This document shows, piece by piece, positions 1 through 6,055 of a stretch of 6,055 nucleotides of DNA. Within the stretch, counting starts at the first letter, position 1, and each line of letters begins with the position of its first letter. Below the pieces are notes generated by a model, which saw nothing but the letters and a program-made list of their open reading frames with translations, had not been told where the DNA came from and did not search any database. The translations under genes were made by a program, and so were the position numbers. The stretch is from PVC group bacterium (GTDB taxonomy: Bacteria; Verrucomicrobiota; Kiritimatiellia; UBA8416; PXDI01), in assembly GCA_003565095.1 (NCBI GenBank), contig PXDI01000337.1, positions 1 through 6,055 of the forward strand, read 5' to 3'.

Positions 1-1
1 C

Positions 2-826
2 AATCAGCGCAATGAAGATAATCAGCCGTTCTTCGCTGTCCTGAGTGTCCAGCCGCCGCATATACCCTATACAGCGCCCTCAGAGTTTGCCGCACGCCAC
101 CGGGTGGCGGATGTGAAACTGCGCCCCAACGTGCCGGATATCCCGCATATTACTGAAAGGGCAAAACGCGATCTCGCCGGCTATTATGCAATGATCGAGA
201 ATATTGACTGGAATGTCGGAAGAATTATCAATGAATTGCACAAAACCGGACAAATCGATAATACCCATATTCTGTTTTTTTCAGATCACGGTGATATGCA
301 CGGTTCACATGGCCGCTGGCAGAAATCAACCCCGTGGGAAGAATCAATACGCATCCCCTTCATCATGTCCGGCATGCGTCCACACACCGCCCATACCGGG
401 ATGATGCGTACAAACGCTCCGCTAAACCATGTCGATATCGCCCCCACATCACTCGGCTTGTGCGGTATTCCGGTTCCGAACTGGATGATGGGCTTCGATT
501 ACTCCGCCTACCGCAATCCCAATGCCGTGGAACGGAACAAGCTGCTCGAAAATGAACCTGACTCCGCCTACCTGCAGCATTGTGTCAGAAAAATGCATCC
601 GGGATGCTTTGACCGCACATGGCGCGGACTGGTTACAAAGGATGGCTGGAAATACATCGTCAGCGACAGTTTCCCTTATCTGATGTTCAACCTGAATGAC
701 GATCCTTATGAGTTGAACAATCTGGCGCAAGATGCCGCATACGCAGTAAAGCGCAAAGAATTGCAGGAACGTCTTGCTAAATGGATTAATGATCTGAACG
801 ACCCTTACCCGCTTCCTGAATTATGA
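2..826 (+). CDS. Sulfatase (type I, alkaline-phosphatase fold), C-terminal part; 5' end off the window
   Basis: Hydrolyses sulfate esters, most likely on a sulfated glycan. The frame is open from base 2, so the GTG at 104 is internal and the gene begins left of the window; 274 residues are visible. The first ones include PFFAVLSVQPPH followed by a proline, the usual mid-domain sulfatase stretch. The metal-site segment SDHGD (from 281) is followed by GSHG (302-313) and by a lysine at 323-325 in QKSTPWEE, before RIPFI; these match the conserved Asp-His and Lys of the S1 sulfatase family. The C-terminal subdomain has DGWKYIV, then FNLNDDPYELNNLA, the typical ending of such enzymes. The catalytic Cys/Ser (C/S-x-P-x-R), which must be converted to formylglycine, and any signal peptide lie outside the window, so neither activity nor export can be confirmed. 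The beta-mannosidase gene follows after 42 bases, probably in one operon. Substrate and subfamily cannot be told. Confidence 0.93.
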   Translation, partial: NQRNEDNQPFFAVLSVQPPHIPYTAPSEFAARHRVADVKLRPNVPDIPHITERAKRDLAGYYAMIENIDWNVGRIINELHKTGQIDNTHILFFSDHGDMHGSHGRWQKSTPWEESIRIPFIMSGMRPHTAHTGMMRTNAPLNHVDIAPTSLGLCGIPVPNWMMGFDYSAYRNPNAVERNKLLENEPDSAYLQHCVRKMHPGCFDRTWRGLVTKDGWKYIVSDSFPYLMFNLNDDPYELNNLAQDAAYAVKRKELQERLAKWINDLNDPYPLPEL

Positions 827-856
827 ACATCGCAAAAGGCTACTCTGTAACAATAT

Positions 857-860
857 AGGA
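857..860 (+). promoter_or_regulatory. Ribosome binding site of the beta-mannosidase gene
   Basis: AGGA lies 8 bases upstream of the ATG at 869. An in-frame TAA at 848-850 rules out a longer N-terminus, so this site fixes the start. The 42-base gap (827-868) between the sulfatase stop and this start shows no hairpin or promoter that I can recognise, which fits cotranscription. Confidence 0.6.
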
Positions 861-868
861 AAACCGCA

Positions 869-3352
869 ATGCTTGAACTTTCATTGAACGGAAAATGGAC
901 GGCCGCGACAGCAGGCTCTGCAAATCACATCAAAACCTCCGCCACAGTGCCGGGGTGTATTCACAGCGACCTGCTCGCCGCAAAAATCATCCCCGATCCC
1001 TTTATCCGTGACCAGGAAAAAGAACAATTCTTTGTAGCAGAAACGGACTGGTGCTACGAACGGGAATTCACGGTTACACAGGAATTGCTCAATCATGAGA
1101 AAGTCATCCTGCAATGTGACGGACTTGACACACTGGCTGAGATCAAAGTAAACGGCCGGCGCGCCGGACAGTCCGATAACATGCACCGGCGCTGGGAGTA
1201 CGATGTCAAAAGCTTCTTGCACTCCGGGAAAAACAAAATCACTATTCATTTTTCCGCCCCGCTGCCCTATTTACGAAAAAAAAGCAGGATACGGCAGATG
1301 TATGCCTGGGGTGTCGGGTTAAACCGGCGAGAAGGCGGCGGCTGGTTGCGCAAACAGGCCTGTAACTTTGGCTGGGACTGGGGGGTTGCAACGACAACCT
1401 GCGGCATCTGGCGTAATATTCAGTTGACCGCATTCAGTACCGGACGGATTGAAGACGTCCACATCCGGCAAACCCACTCCCGGGGGAAAGTGCTTTTAGA
1501 TATTGCAACGGCCGCCGAACGGAATACCGGCAGCAAGCTCTATCTTGCGGTACATGCATCTTTCAATGGCAAAACCATCACCGAATGCGCCAAGGCGTTT
1601 ACGGGCAAATCAGCACGCAGCAGGATAACTATCGACCAACCGCAACTGTGGTGGCCAAACGGCTTGGGCGGTCAACCGCTATATGAAGTAACCGTTGACC
1701 TGCTCGATTCCGACGGTAATCTTCTCGATACAACAGCAAAACGGATTGGTCTGCGTACATTGCGGCTGGAACGCAAACCCGACCGCTGGGGCGAATCGTT
1801 CCATTTTGTGTGTAACGGAAAACCCTTCTTTGCCAAAGGCGCCAACTGGATTCCCGGCGACGCCATCGTCTCACGCATGGATTATGACGACTATGCCCGC
1901 CTGCTTGATGCCGTTGCTGATACCCATATGAATATGTTGCGCGTCTGGGGCGGCGGCATTTATGAAGATGAAGTCTTCTATAATCTTTGTGATGAACTGG
2001 GCATTTGCGTCTGGCAGGATTTCATGTTTGCCTGTTCAACATATCCGGCTTTTGACAAAAGCTTTATGGATAATGTTGCAATGGAAGTACGCGATAACGT
2101 GCGCCGGCTGCGTCATCATCCGTGCATTGCGCTCTGGTGCGGAAACAACGAACTTGAACAGGGGCTGGTAGCGGACGAATGGACCGCAACGACCATGAGT
2201 TGGAAAGACTATGGCAGTCTTTTTGATAATCTTATTCCCGGAATAGTCAAGAAGACCGATCCGCAGCGTGATTACTGGCCGTGCTCTCCGCACACCCCCG
2301 GCAATAACCGCACCGAGTGGAATGATCCAACCTGCGGTGATGCACACCTTTGGAATCCGTGGTTTTCAAATACACCGTTCGAGTGGTATCGCACATGTCA
2401 GCACCGTTTCAACAGTGAATTCGGTTTTCAAAGTTTCCCGGAACCCAAGACAGTTGCAGCGTATACCCTGCCCCATGAAAGAAACATCACTCATCCGATT
2501 ATGGAATGGCATCAGCGTTCCGGCCCCGGCAACAAACGCATTGTAACGGTTATGACCGAATGGTTCCGTATGCCGGATCATTTTGACAACTATCTGTGGC
2601 TCTCACAAATCCAACAAGGCATGGCAATCAGTTACGCCGTTGAGCATTGGCGGCGCAGCATGCCGCGCGGAATGGGAACCCTCTATTGGCAATTGAACGA
2701 CAACTGGCCTGTTGCAAGCTGGTCGTCAATTGACTACTACGGGCGTTGGAAAGCGCTGCATTATATGGCAGGACGCTTCTTTGCCCCGGTCATGGTTTCC
2801 GGCATAGAGAACGCCCAACGCGGCACCGTTGAAGTGCACCTGACAAATGACCGCCTGAAACCGGTCAAAGGCCGTATCACCTGGCAGGTGACAACCGCGC
2901 GCGGGGAAACGGTAGTTAACGGAGCAGAAGCAGCCCGGGTCAAAGCAACTGCAAGTAAAAAAGCATTCACACTCGATCTGAAGGAACCCATGCAGAAACT
3001 CGGTGCCGCCGACATGCTTGTATGGCTGCGTTTTGAAGAAAACGGCGAAACACTCAGTTCTGCCATGATCACTTTTGTGAAACCAAAGCAGATTGAACTG
3101 GTTGACCCATGCATTAAAAGCACCGTCAAACAAATCGACGCAACAAGCTTTATCGTAACAATGAAAACCGCCGCACCGGCTTTATGGGCCTGGATTACGC
3201 TCAGCCGGAACGACTGCCGCTGTTCCGATAATTTTATACACCTCTGCCCGGGGGAGCCTCGAATAATTGAAGTGGCAACAAACAAGCCAATGACTCTGCC
3301 GCAGTTCAAGCAACAGCTCAGAATCTGCAGTCTGTTTAATACTTATGCCTGA
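869..3352 (+). CDS. Beta-mannosidase, glycoside hydrolase family 2
   Basis: Removes terminal beta-D-mannose from the non-reducing end of mannans, manno-oligosaccharides or the Man-beta-1,4-GlcNAc core of N-glycans (EC 3.2.1.25). The protein has 827 residues, a normal length for the bacterial enzymes. The N-terminal sugar-binding-like domain holds DGLDTLAEIKVNG and GWDWG (168-172), a beta-mannosidase hallmark. The TIM barrel carries FAKGANWIPGDAI, RVWGGGIYEDE (R358 onward), VWQDF (W382), WCGNNE with the predicted acid/base E428, and NSEFGFQS with the predicted nucleophile E517. YWQLND (W607) and the following WSSIDYYGRWKALHY close the barrel, and beta-sandwich domains fill the rest to the end. 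GWDWG is followed by Val rather than the more usual Pro. No signal peptide is visible at the well-defined start, so the enzyme is probably cytoplasmic and acts on imported oligosaccharides, unless it is exported by another route. Its last 10 bases overlap the convergent waaA gene. Family confidence is high; the natural substrate is unknown. Confidence 0.96.
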   Translation: MLELSLNGKWTAATAGSANHIKTSATVPGCIHSDLLAAKIIPDPFIRDQEKEQFFVAETDWCYEREFTVTQELLNHEKVILQCDGLDTLAEIKVNGRRAGQSDNMHRRWEYDVKSFLHSGKNKITIHFSAPLPYLRKKSRIRQMYAWGVGLNRREGGGWLRKQACNFGWDWGVATTTCGIWRNIQLTAFSTGRIEDVHIRQTHSRGKVLLDIATAAERNTGSKLYLAVHASFNGKTITECAKAFTGKSARSRITIDQPQLWWPNGLGGQPLYEVTVDLLDSDGNLLDTTAKRIGLRTLRLERKPDRWGESFHFVCNGKPFFAKGANWIPGDAIVSRMDYDDYARLLDAVADTHMNMLRVWGGGIYEDEVFYNLCDELGICVWQDFMFACSTYPAFDKSFMDNVAMEVRDNVRRLRHHPCIALWCGNNELEQGLVADEWTATTMSWKDYGSLFDNLIPGIVKKTDPQRDYWPCSPHTPGNNRTEWNDPTCGDAHLWNPWFSNTPFEWYRTCQHRFNSEFGFQSFPEPKTVAAYTLPHERNITHPIMEWHQRSGPGNKRIVTVMTEWFRMPDHFDNYLWLSQIQQGMAISYAVEHWRRSMPRGMGTLYWQLNDNWPVASWSSIDYYGRWKALHYMAGRFFAPVMVSGIENAQRGTVEVHLTNDRLKPVKGRITWQVTTARGETVVNGAEAARVKATASKKAFTLDLKEPMQKLGAADMLVWLRFEENGETLSSAMITFVKPKQIELVDPCIKSTVKQIDATSFIVTMKTAAPALWAWITLSRNDCRCSDNFIHLCPGEPRIIEVATNKPMTLPQFKQQLRICSLFNTYA

Positions 3353-4728
3353 TGTTGCTGTTGAAGAAGTAACGGCAGCATACGATTAACCGAGCGTTCT
3401 ATTACGCCCCGGTTGCTCAACACCGTCTGGCGGGCAGCGCATCCCAGACGGGCCCGCTCCGTGTCATCACTCAATAGCTTGCGTGTCGCCTGGGTCAGCT
3501 CCTCTACAGAATGCACCTGCACAAATGCACCCGCTTCCATAAACTGCTCAGCCAGAACCGGAAAGTTCTCAAGATGAGGCCCCACCAGCACCGCCTTTCC
3601 CAGTGCGGCCGGTTCCAGAAAATTCTGGCCGCCACGGTTGGTAAGGCTCTTTCCAACAAATACCACTGCCGCCGCTGCGTAAAATCCGTTCAATTCACCG
3701 GTTGAATCAACCACCAGCACTTCCGCTTTCACACCCGCTGACCCGTTGCCGGAATCTTCATCCAGCCGGCTGCGCATTACATAATTCAACCCCGATGCTT
3801 TCAAAAGCGCCTCGATCTCATTACGGCGCTCCATATGCCGCGGAACCAGCACTAGCCGCATATCATTGAAATCCGTGCGCAGTTTCTTGAAAACATCAAT
3901 CAACGCAGCCTCTTCGCCCGCCCAGGTGGAACCGCCAACCAGTAAACGGCATCCCGCATCAATGCCCGAACGCTCAAGTAAACACTTCACATGTGCCTGC
4001 ACTTCAGGCTGCGCTTCAATCTCAACCACATCATATTTGGCACTGCCCGGCACCTCAATGCGCGAAGGATCACAGCCTAATTCTGTATACCACTCTTTTT
4101 CCCGCCGCGATTGAACAAGCAGCAGGTCAATCCGGCGGAACACCGGTCGCAGCAATCCGCGCAACTTGCGATAACCGCGGTAAGATGATTTGGAAAGCCG
4201 TCCGTTACAAACAACTACCGGAATACCTGCATCCCTGGCCGCGCGAATCATATTAGGCCAGATTTCCCCCTCAACCAGAATAAGCGCCCGCGGCCGCAGA
4301 TTGTTTAACGCACGCTTTACCGCAAACGGGAAATCCGTCGGGTAGTAAACCAAGACATCACTCTGATCCATCGTTTTTTGCGCAACGGCATGACCGGTCG
4401 ATGTCGTCGTTGAAAATACAAAGCACATTTCAGGCAGTTTTTTGCGTAATTGCCGCGCAAACTGAAGTGCCACATGCATTTCACCAACACTTACTGCGTG
4501 AATCCAGATCGGCGGCTGCGCTTTGCAGCGGTTAATAACCGCCGGATCGTACACCCCGAAACGCTGCATAAAACCGTCACGGTAGCCCCCCCGCCGCCAC
4601 ATACGCAGTAAATAGCGCGGCAGCAGAAGAATCAGGACTGCAACAAAAATCACATTATACAGCAATTGAATCAAACTATCACTGACGCTTTCAGATAACC
4701 TGCTAAGCTCTCGGGTGCGCATCCTCAT
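3343..4728 (-). CDS. waaA: 3-deoxy-D-manno-octulosonic acid (Kdo) transferase
   Basis: Transfers Kdo from CMP-Kdo to lipid A precursor at the inner membrane, the first step of lipopolysaccharide core assembly. The protein has 461 residues, slightly longer than the E. coli enzyme. A hydrophobic N-terminal anchor spans about residues 18-40. The N-terminal GT-B domain has WIHAVSVGE, where E83 matches the catalytic base known as E31 in the Aquifex enzyme, and then VEGEIWPN (152-159). The C-terminal domain has GGSTWAGEE (265-273), VPRH (295-298), DSTGEL (341-346) and FVGKSLTNRGGQNFLEPA (357-374), which hold the nucleotide-sugar contacts. Compared with E. coli the motifs differ at W269 (His there), K360 (Gly) and Q368 (His). 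The gene overlaps the upstream recombinase gene by 26 bases from the ATG at 4728. The second ATG at 4722 gives 459 residues, a 20-base overlap and better ribosome-site spacing, and may be the real start. Whether one or two Kdo residues are added cannot be read from sequence. Confidence 0.95.
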   Translation of the reverse strand: MRMRTRELSRLSESVSDSLIQLLYNVIFVAVLILLLPRYLLRMWRRGGYRDGFMQRFGVYDPAVINRCKAQPPIWIHAVSVGEMHVALQFARQLRKKLPEMCFVFSTTTSTGHAVAQKTMDQSDVLVYYPTDFPFAVKRALNNLRPRALILVEGEIWPNMIRAARDAGIPVVVCNGRLSKSSYRGYRKLRGLLRPVFRRIDLLLVQSRREKEWYTELGCDPSRIEVPGSAKYDVVEIEAQPEVQAHVKCLLERSGIDAGCRLLVGGSTWAGEEAALIDVFKKLRTDFNDMRLVLVPRHMERRNEIEALLKASGLNYVMRSRLDEDSGNGSAGVKAEVLVVDSTGELNGFYAAAAVVFVGKSLTNRGGQNFLEPAALGKAVLVGPHLENFPVLAEQFMEAGAFVQVHSVEELTQATRKLLSDDTERARLGCAARQTVLSNRGVIERSVNRMLPLLLQQQHQA

Positions 4729-5659
4729 AAACCTTCTTTAGTCGTTCAACACTTACATGCGTATATATCTGCGTAGTGGACAGACTGGCATGTCCCAGCA
4801 ATTCCTGAACACTGCGTAAATCAGCTCCGGCATCCAATAAATGCGTGGCAAATGAATGCCGCAGACTATGCGGCGAGAAACCGGAATCCAGACCGGCCGC
4901 CGCCAGCCATTGCTTAAGCATACGCTCTACCGAGCGGCTGCTGATTCTCCCGCCCTTGAGATTTCTGAATACGGGCCTGGCCGCATCACCGGCCTGCCAA
5001 AGCAGATCAGCCAGGCCTGTGCAACGCCGCAGCATTTTTACGGCCGGAGAACCCAGCGGCGCCAGGCGCTCCTTTTTGCCCTTGCCGCGCAGTTTGATAC
5101 ACCCCGCAACCAGATCAACATCCCGCACACTAAGCTGTACCGCCTCACTGACTCTGGCCCCGCTGCTGTATAGCACTTCAAGGATTGCACTGTCACGCAC
5201 AGCCGCATATTCCTCAATAGGCCCGGGCGGCCGTGAAGCATGCTTTATCTTGTCCAGCGGTGCTTCTATCAAACGGGAAACCTCGTCTATCGACAATATT
5301 CGCGGCAAATCGCGTGCCCGTCGCGGTGACCGCAGGCCCGAAAATGGATTCTGCGTGACTCGGTCCTCACGCTCCAGAAAACGGTAAAAACCGCGTAAAG
5401 CCGAAAGCTTGCGCCCGGTCGAAGCCGCATCCAGACCGGTCTTGCTGCAAGCCGCAATAAAACGGCGCGCCTGATAGCGGTCCACAGTTTCCCACGGATA
5501 CGGCGGCAACCGGTTATCCCCCCAAACAAAAAAGATAAACTGCCCAAGATCAAGCAGATAACCGCTGACCGTATGCACGGAATGATTGCGCTCATGCTCC
5601 ATATAGCGCACATAGCGCGCTATACAGGAATCTTTCTCAAATTGGCACTCAACAGCCAT
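4703..5659 (-). CDS. xerC: Tyrosine recombinase of the XerC/XerD type
   Basis: Site-specific recombinase that, in its family, resolves chromosome dimers at dif during division. The protein has 318 residues, close to the usual 300. The N-terminal SAM-like core-binding domain (about 8-100) includes ARYVRYMEHERNHSVHTVSGY. The catalytic domain has all six expected residues: R169 in SSGARVSE, K193 in RGKGKKER, H264 and R267 in HSLRH, H290 in LLGH and the nucleophile Y299 in IYTHV. Their spacing matches E. coli XerD almost exactly. About 12 extra residues, rich in Pro and charged residues, lie around 137-152, between the EAPL segment and VRDSAILEVLYSSG. The ATG overlaps the upstream stop codon in TAATG, and a purine-rich AAAAAGG lies 4 bases before it. 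No integrase-specific or phage gene is nearby, and the housekeeping context favours a chromosomal Xer. XerC versus XerD is not settled by sequence; the symbol is the conventional choice for this gene next to a possible topA. Confidence 0.93.
   Translation of the reverse strand: MAVECQFEKDSCIARYVRYMEHERNHSVHTVSGYLLDLGQFIFFVWGDNRLPPYPWETVDRYQARRFIAACSKTGLDAASTGRKLSALRGFYRFLEREDRVTQNPFSGLRSPRRARDLPRILSIDEVSRLIEAPLDKIKHASRPPGPIEEYAAVRDSAILEVLYSSGARVSEAVQLSVRDVDLVAGCIKLRGKGKKERLAPLGSPAVKMLRRCTGLADLLWQAGDAARPVFRNLKGGRISSRSVERMLKQWLAAAGLDSGFSPHSLRHSFATHLLDAGADLRSVQELLGHASLSTTQIYTHVSVERLKKVYEDAHPRA
4732..4737 (-). promoter_or_regulatory. Ribosome binding site of waaA, inside the end of the recombinase gene
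   Basis: AGAAGG on the - strand lies 3 bases before the ATG at 4728 but 9 bases before the ATG at 4722. The second distance is the normal one, so this site argues for initiation at 4722. It is embedded in the last codons of the recombinase gene, which suggests that the two genes are translated from one transcript. Confidence 0.55.
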
Positions 5660-6055
5660 TACGCCTTTTTCTTTGACCGTCGCCGGGCCGGTGGCCGGGA
5701 TTTCTTCAGCTCCAGTTCATCGGCCAGTCGCTCATAGTCGGGAATCTGCTTTGAATAACGCACCACCATTCGCCGCAAAGCCCCGTTCTGACGCGGTGTC
5801 AAATATCCGCGTGAATCCTGCTGCGACTTCAATGAAGCATAAAACTCCTTGTCGTCAAAGGTGCGCTTACCGCGCTGTACCGCCGGTTTCCATTCTTTGA
5901 CCGCAGCTAATGCCGTAAGCATGCGCTCAGAATCCTTGCCGTCGCTGTGCTCCGGTTCCTTGAGTTGCAAGGTTTCACGCAAATTATCAAAATCAGGAAT
6001 ACTGCCCTTGAACCGGAAGAGAATACTGTCCAGCGCCGCAAGCTGCGCATCAGTC
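5659..6055 (-). CDS. C-terminal part of a basic-tailed protein with an internal repeat, possibly DNA topoisomerase I
   Basis: The frame is open to the right edge, so the TTG at 5982 is internal and the N-terminal part is missing; about 132 residues are visible. They contain two related helical segments that begin TDAQ and TPRQ and contain IPDF and IPDY, joined by a linker with WKPAVQRGKR and FDDKEFYASLKSQ. The protein ends in a strongly basic tail, SRPPARRRSKKKA. No catalytic motif lies in the visible part. Lys/Arg-rich tails are common in bacterial type I topoisomerases, and topA sits near xerC in several phyla, so a topoisomerase I C-terminal extension is my best guess. A helicase or another DNA-binding protein with an accessory C-terminus is also possible. 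The TAA stop overlaps the recombinase ATG by one base, so the two are probably translationally coupled. That the frame is a real coding region is much surer than its identity. Confidence 0.72.
   Translation of the reverse strand, partial: TDAQLAALDSILFRFKGSIPDFDNLRETLQLKEPEHSDGKDSERMLTALAAVKEWKPAVQRGKRTFDDKEFYASLKSQQDSRGYLTPRQNGALRRMVVRYSKQIPDYERLADELELKKSRPPARRRSKKKA
5704..5799 (-). repeat. Protein-level repeat, copy 2
   Basis: Begins TPRQNGAL, contains VRY and IPDYERL, and ends LELK, just before the basic tail. It starts 85 residues after the first copy. The residues shared with copy 1 suggest a two-helix unit with a conserved IPD turn. The DNA of the two copies has diverged, so this is an old duplication rather than a recent one. 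Confidence 0.65.
5959..6054 (-). repeat. Protein-level repeat, copy 1 (32 residues visible)
   Basis: Begins TDAQLAAL, contains FRF and IPDFDNL, and ends LQLK. Aligned without gaps to the copy at 5704-5799, 12 of 32 residues are identical, including T, Q, AL, R, IPD, L and LxLK, and several others are conservative (F/Y, D/E, I/M, Q/E). The copy may extend further left in the protein, beyond the window edge. Confidence 0.65.

Noticed and set aside
104..826. Sulfatase as a short complete gene starting at the GTG at 104
   Set aside because: The frame stays open to base 2 and encodes conserved sulfatase residues upstream of the GTG, so the gene is cut by the window edge.
1156..1167. Perfect 12-base palindrome CCGGCGCGCCGG
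   Set aside because: It is inside the mannosidase coding sequence, and about one 12-base palindrome is expected by chance here; nothing suggests an operator.
2761..3309. 182-residue open frame antisense to the end of the mannosidase gene
   Set aside because: The GH2 protein on the other strand is clearly real over this span; the antisense product has no recognisable domain.
3423..3451. Perfect 8-base inverted repeat (CCGTCTGG / CCAGACGG, 13-base loop) near the convergent gene ends, a possible terminator for the + operon
   Set aside because: It lies inside the waaA coding sequence, has no T-run after it on either strand, and about one such repeat is expected by chance in a window of this size.
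4845..5387. 180-residue open frame antisense to the recombinase gene
   Set aside because: It overlaps the conserved Xer catalytic domain on the opposite strand; its composition, rich in Arg, Ser and Pro, is typical of a shadow frame.
4703..5659. Recombinase as the integrase of a mobile element
   Set aside because: It has Xer length and motif spacing, lies in a packed housekeeping operon, and there is no tRNA, att-like repeat or phage gene nearby.

Overview
The window looks like chromosomal DNA of a Gram-negative bacterium, because it encodes a Kdo transferase for lipopolysaccharide. GC content is about one half. The sulfatase and beta-mannosidase, next to this style of WaaA and Xer protein, suggest a polysaccharide-degrading member of the PVC group (Kiritimatiellota, Lentisphaerota or Verrucomicrobiota). 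That assignment is inferred from gene content and protein style, not from a marker gene.

Layout: two gene blocks face each other. On the + strand, positions 2-3352 hold the 3' part of a sulfatase gene, which enters from the left edge, and then a complete GH2 beta-mannosidase gene 42 bases downstream. On the - strand, positions 6055-3343 hold three tightly packed genes, read from right to left: the C-terminal part of a basic-tailed protein (possibly a type I DNA topoisomerase), a complete tyrosine recombinase of the XerC/XerD type, and a complete Kdo transferase (waaA). The first two overlap in a TAATG. The recombinase and waaA overlap by 20-26 bases, depending on the waaA start. The two blocks converge, and the mannosidase and waaA reading frames share their last 10 bases. 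Coding density is almost total; the only intergenic gap is 827-868.

How the genes work together: the + block would desulfate a glycan and then remove terminal beta-linked mannose, so it looks like part of a catabolic cluster continuing to the left. The - block is housekeeping: chromosome topology or segregation (tentative topoisomerase, Xer) followed by outer-membrane biogenesis (WaaA). I found no mobile element, RNA gene, CRISPR array or clear new system. The points most worth a second look are an 85-residue-period repeat in the truncated right-hand protein, the overlapping convergent gene ends, and small departures in the Xer and WaaA proteins.
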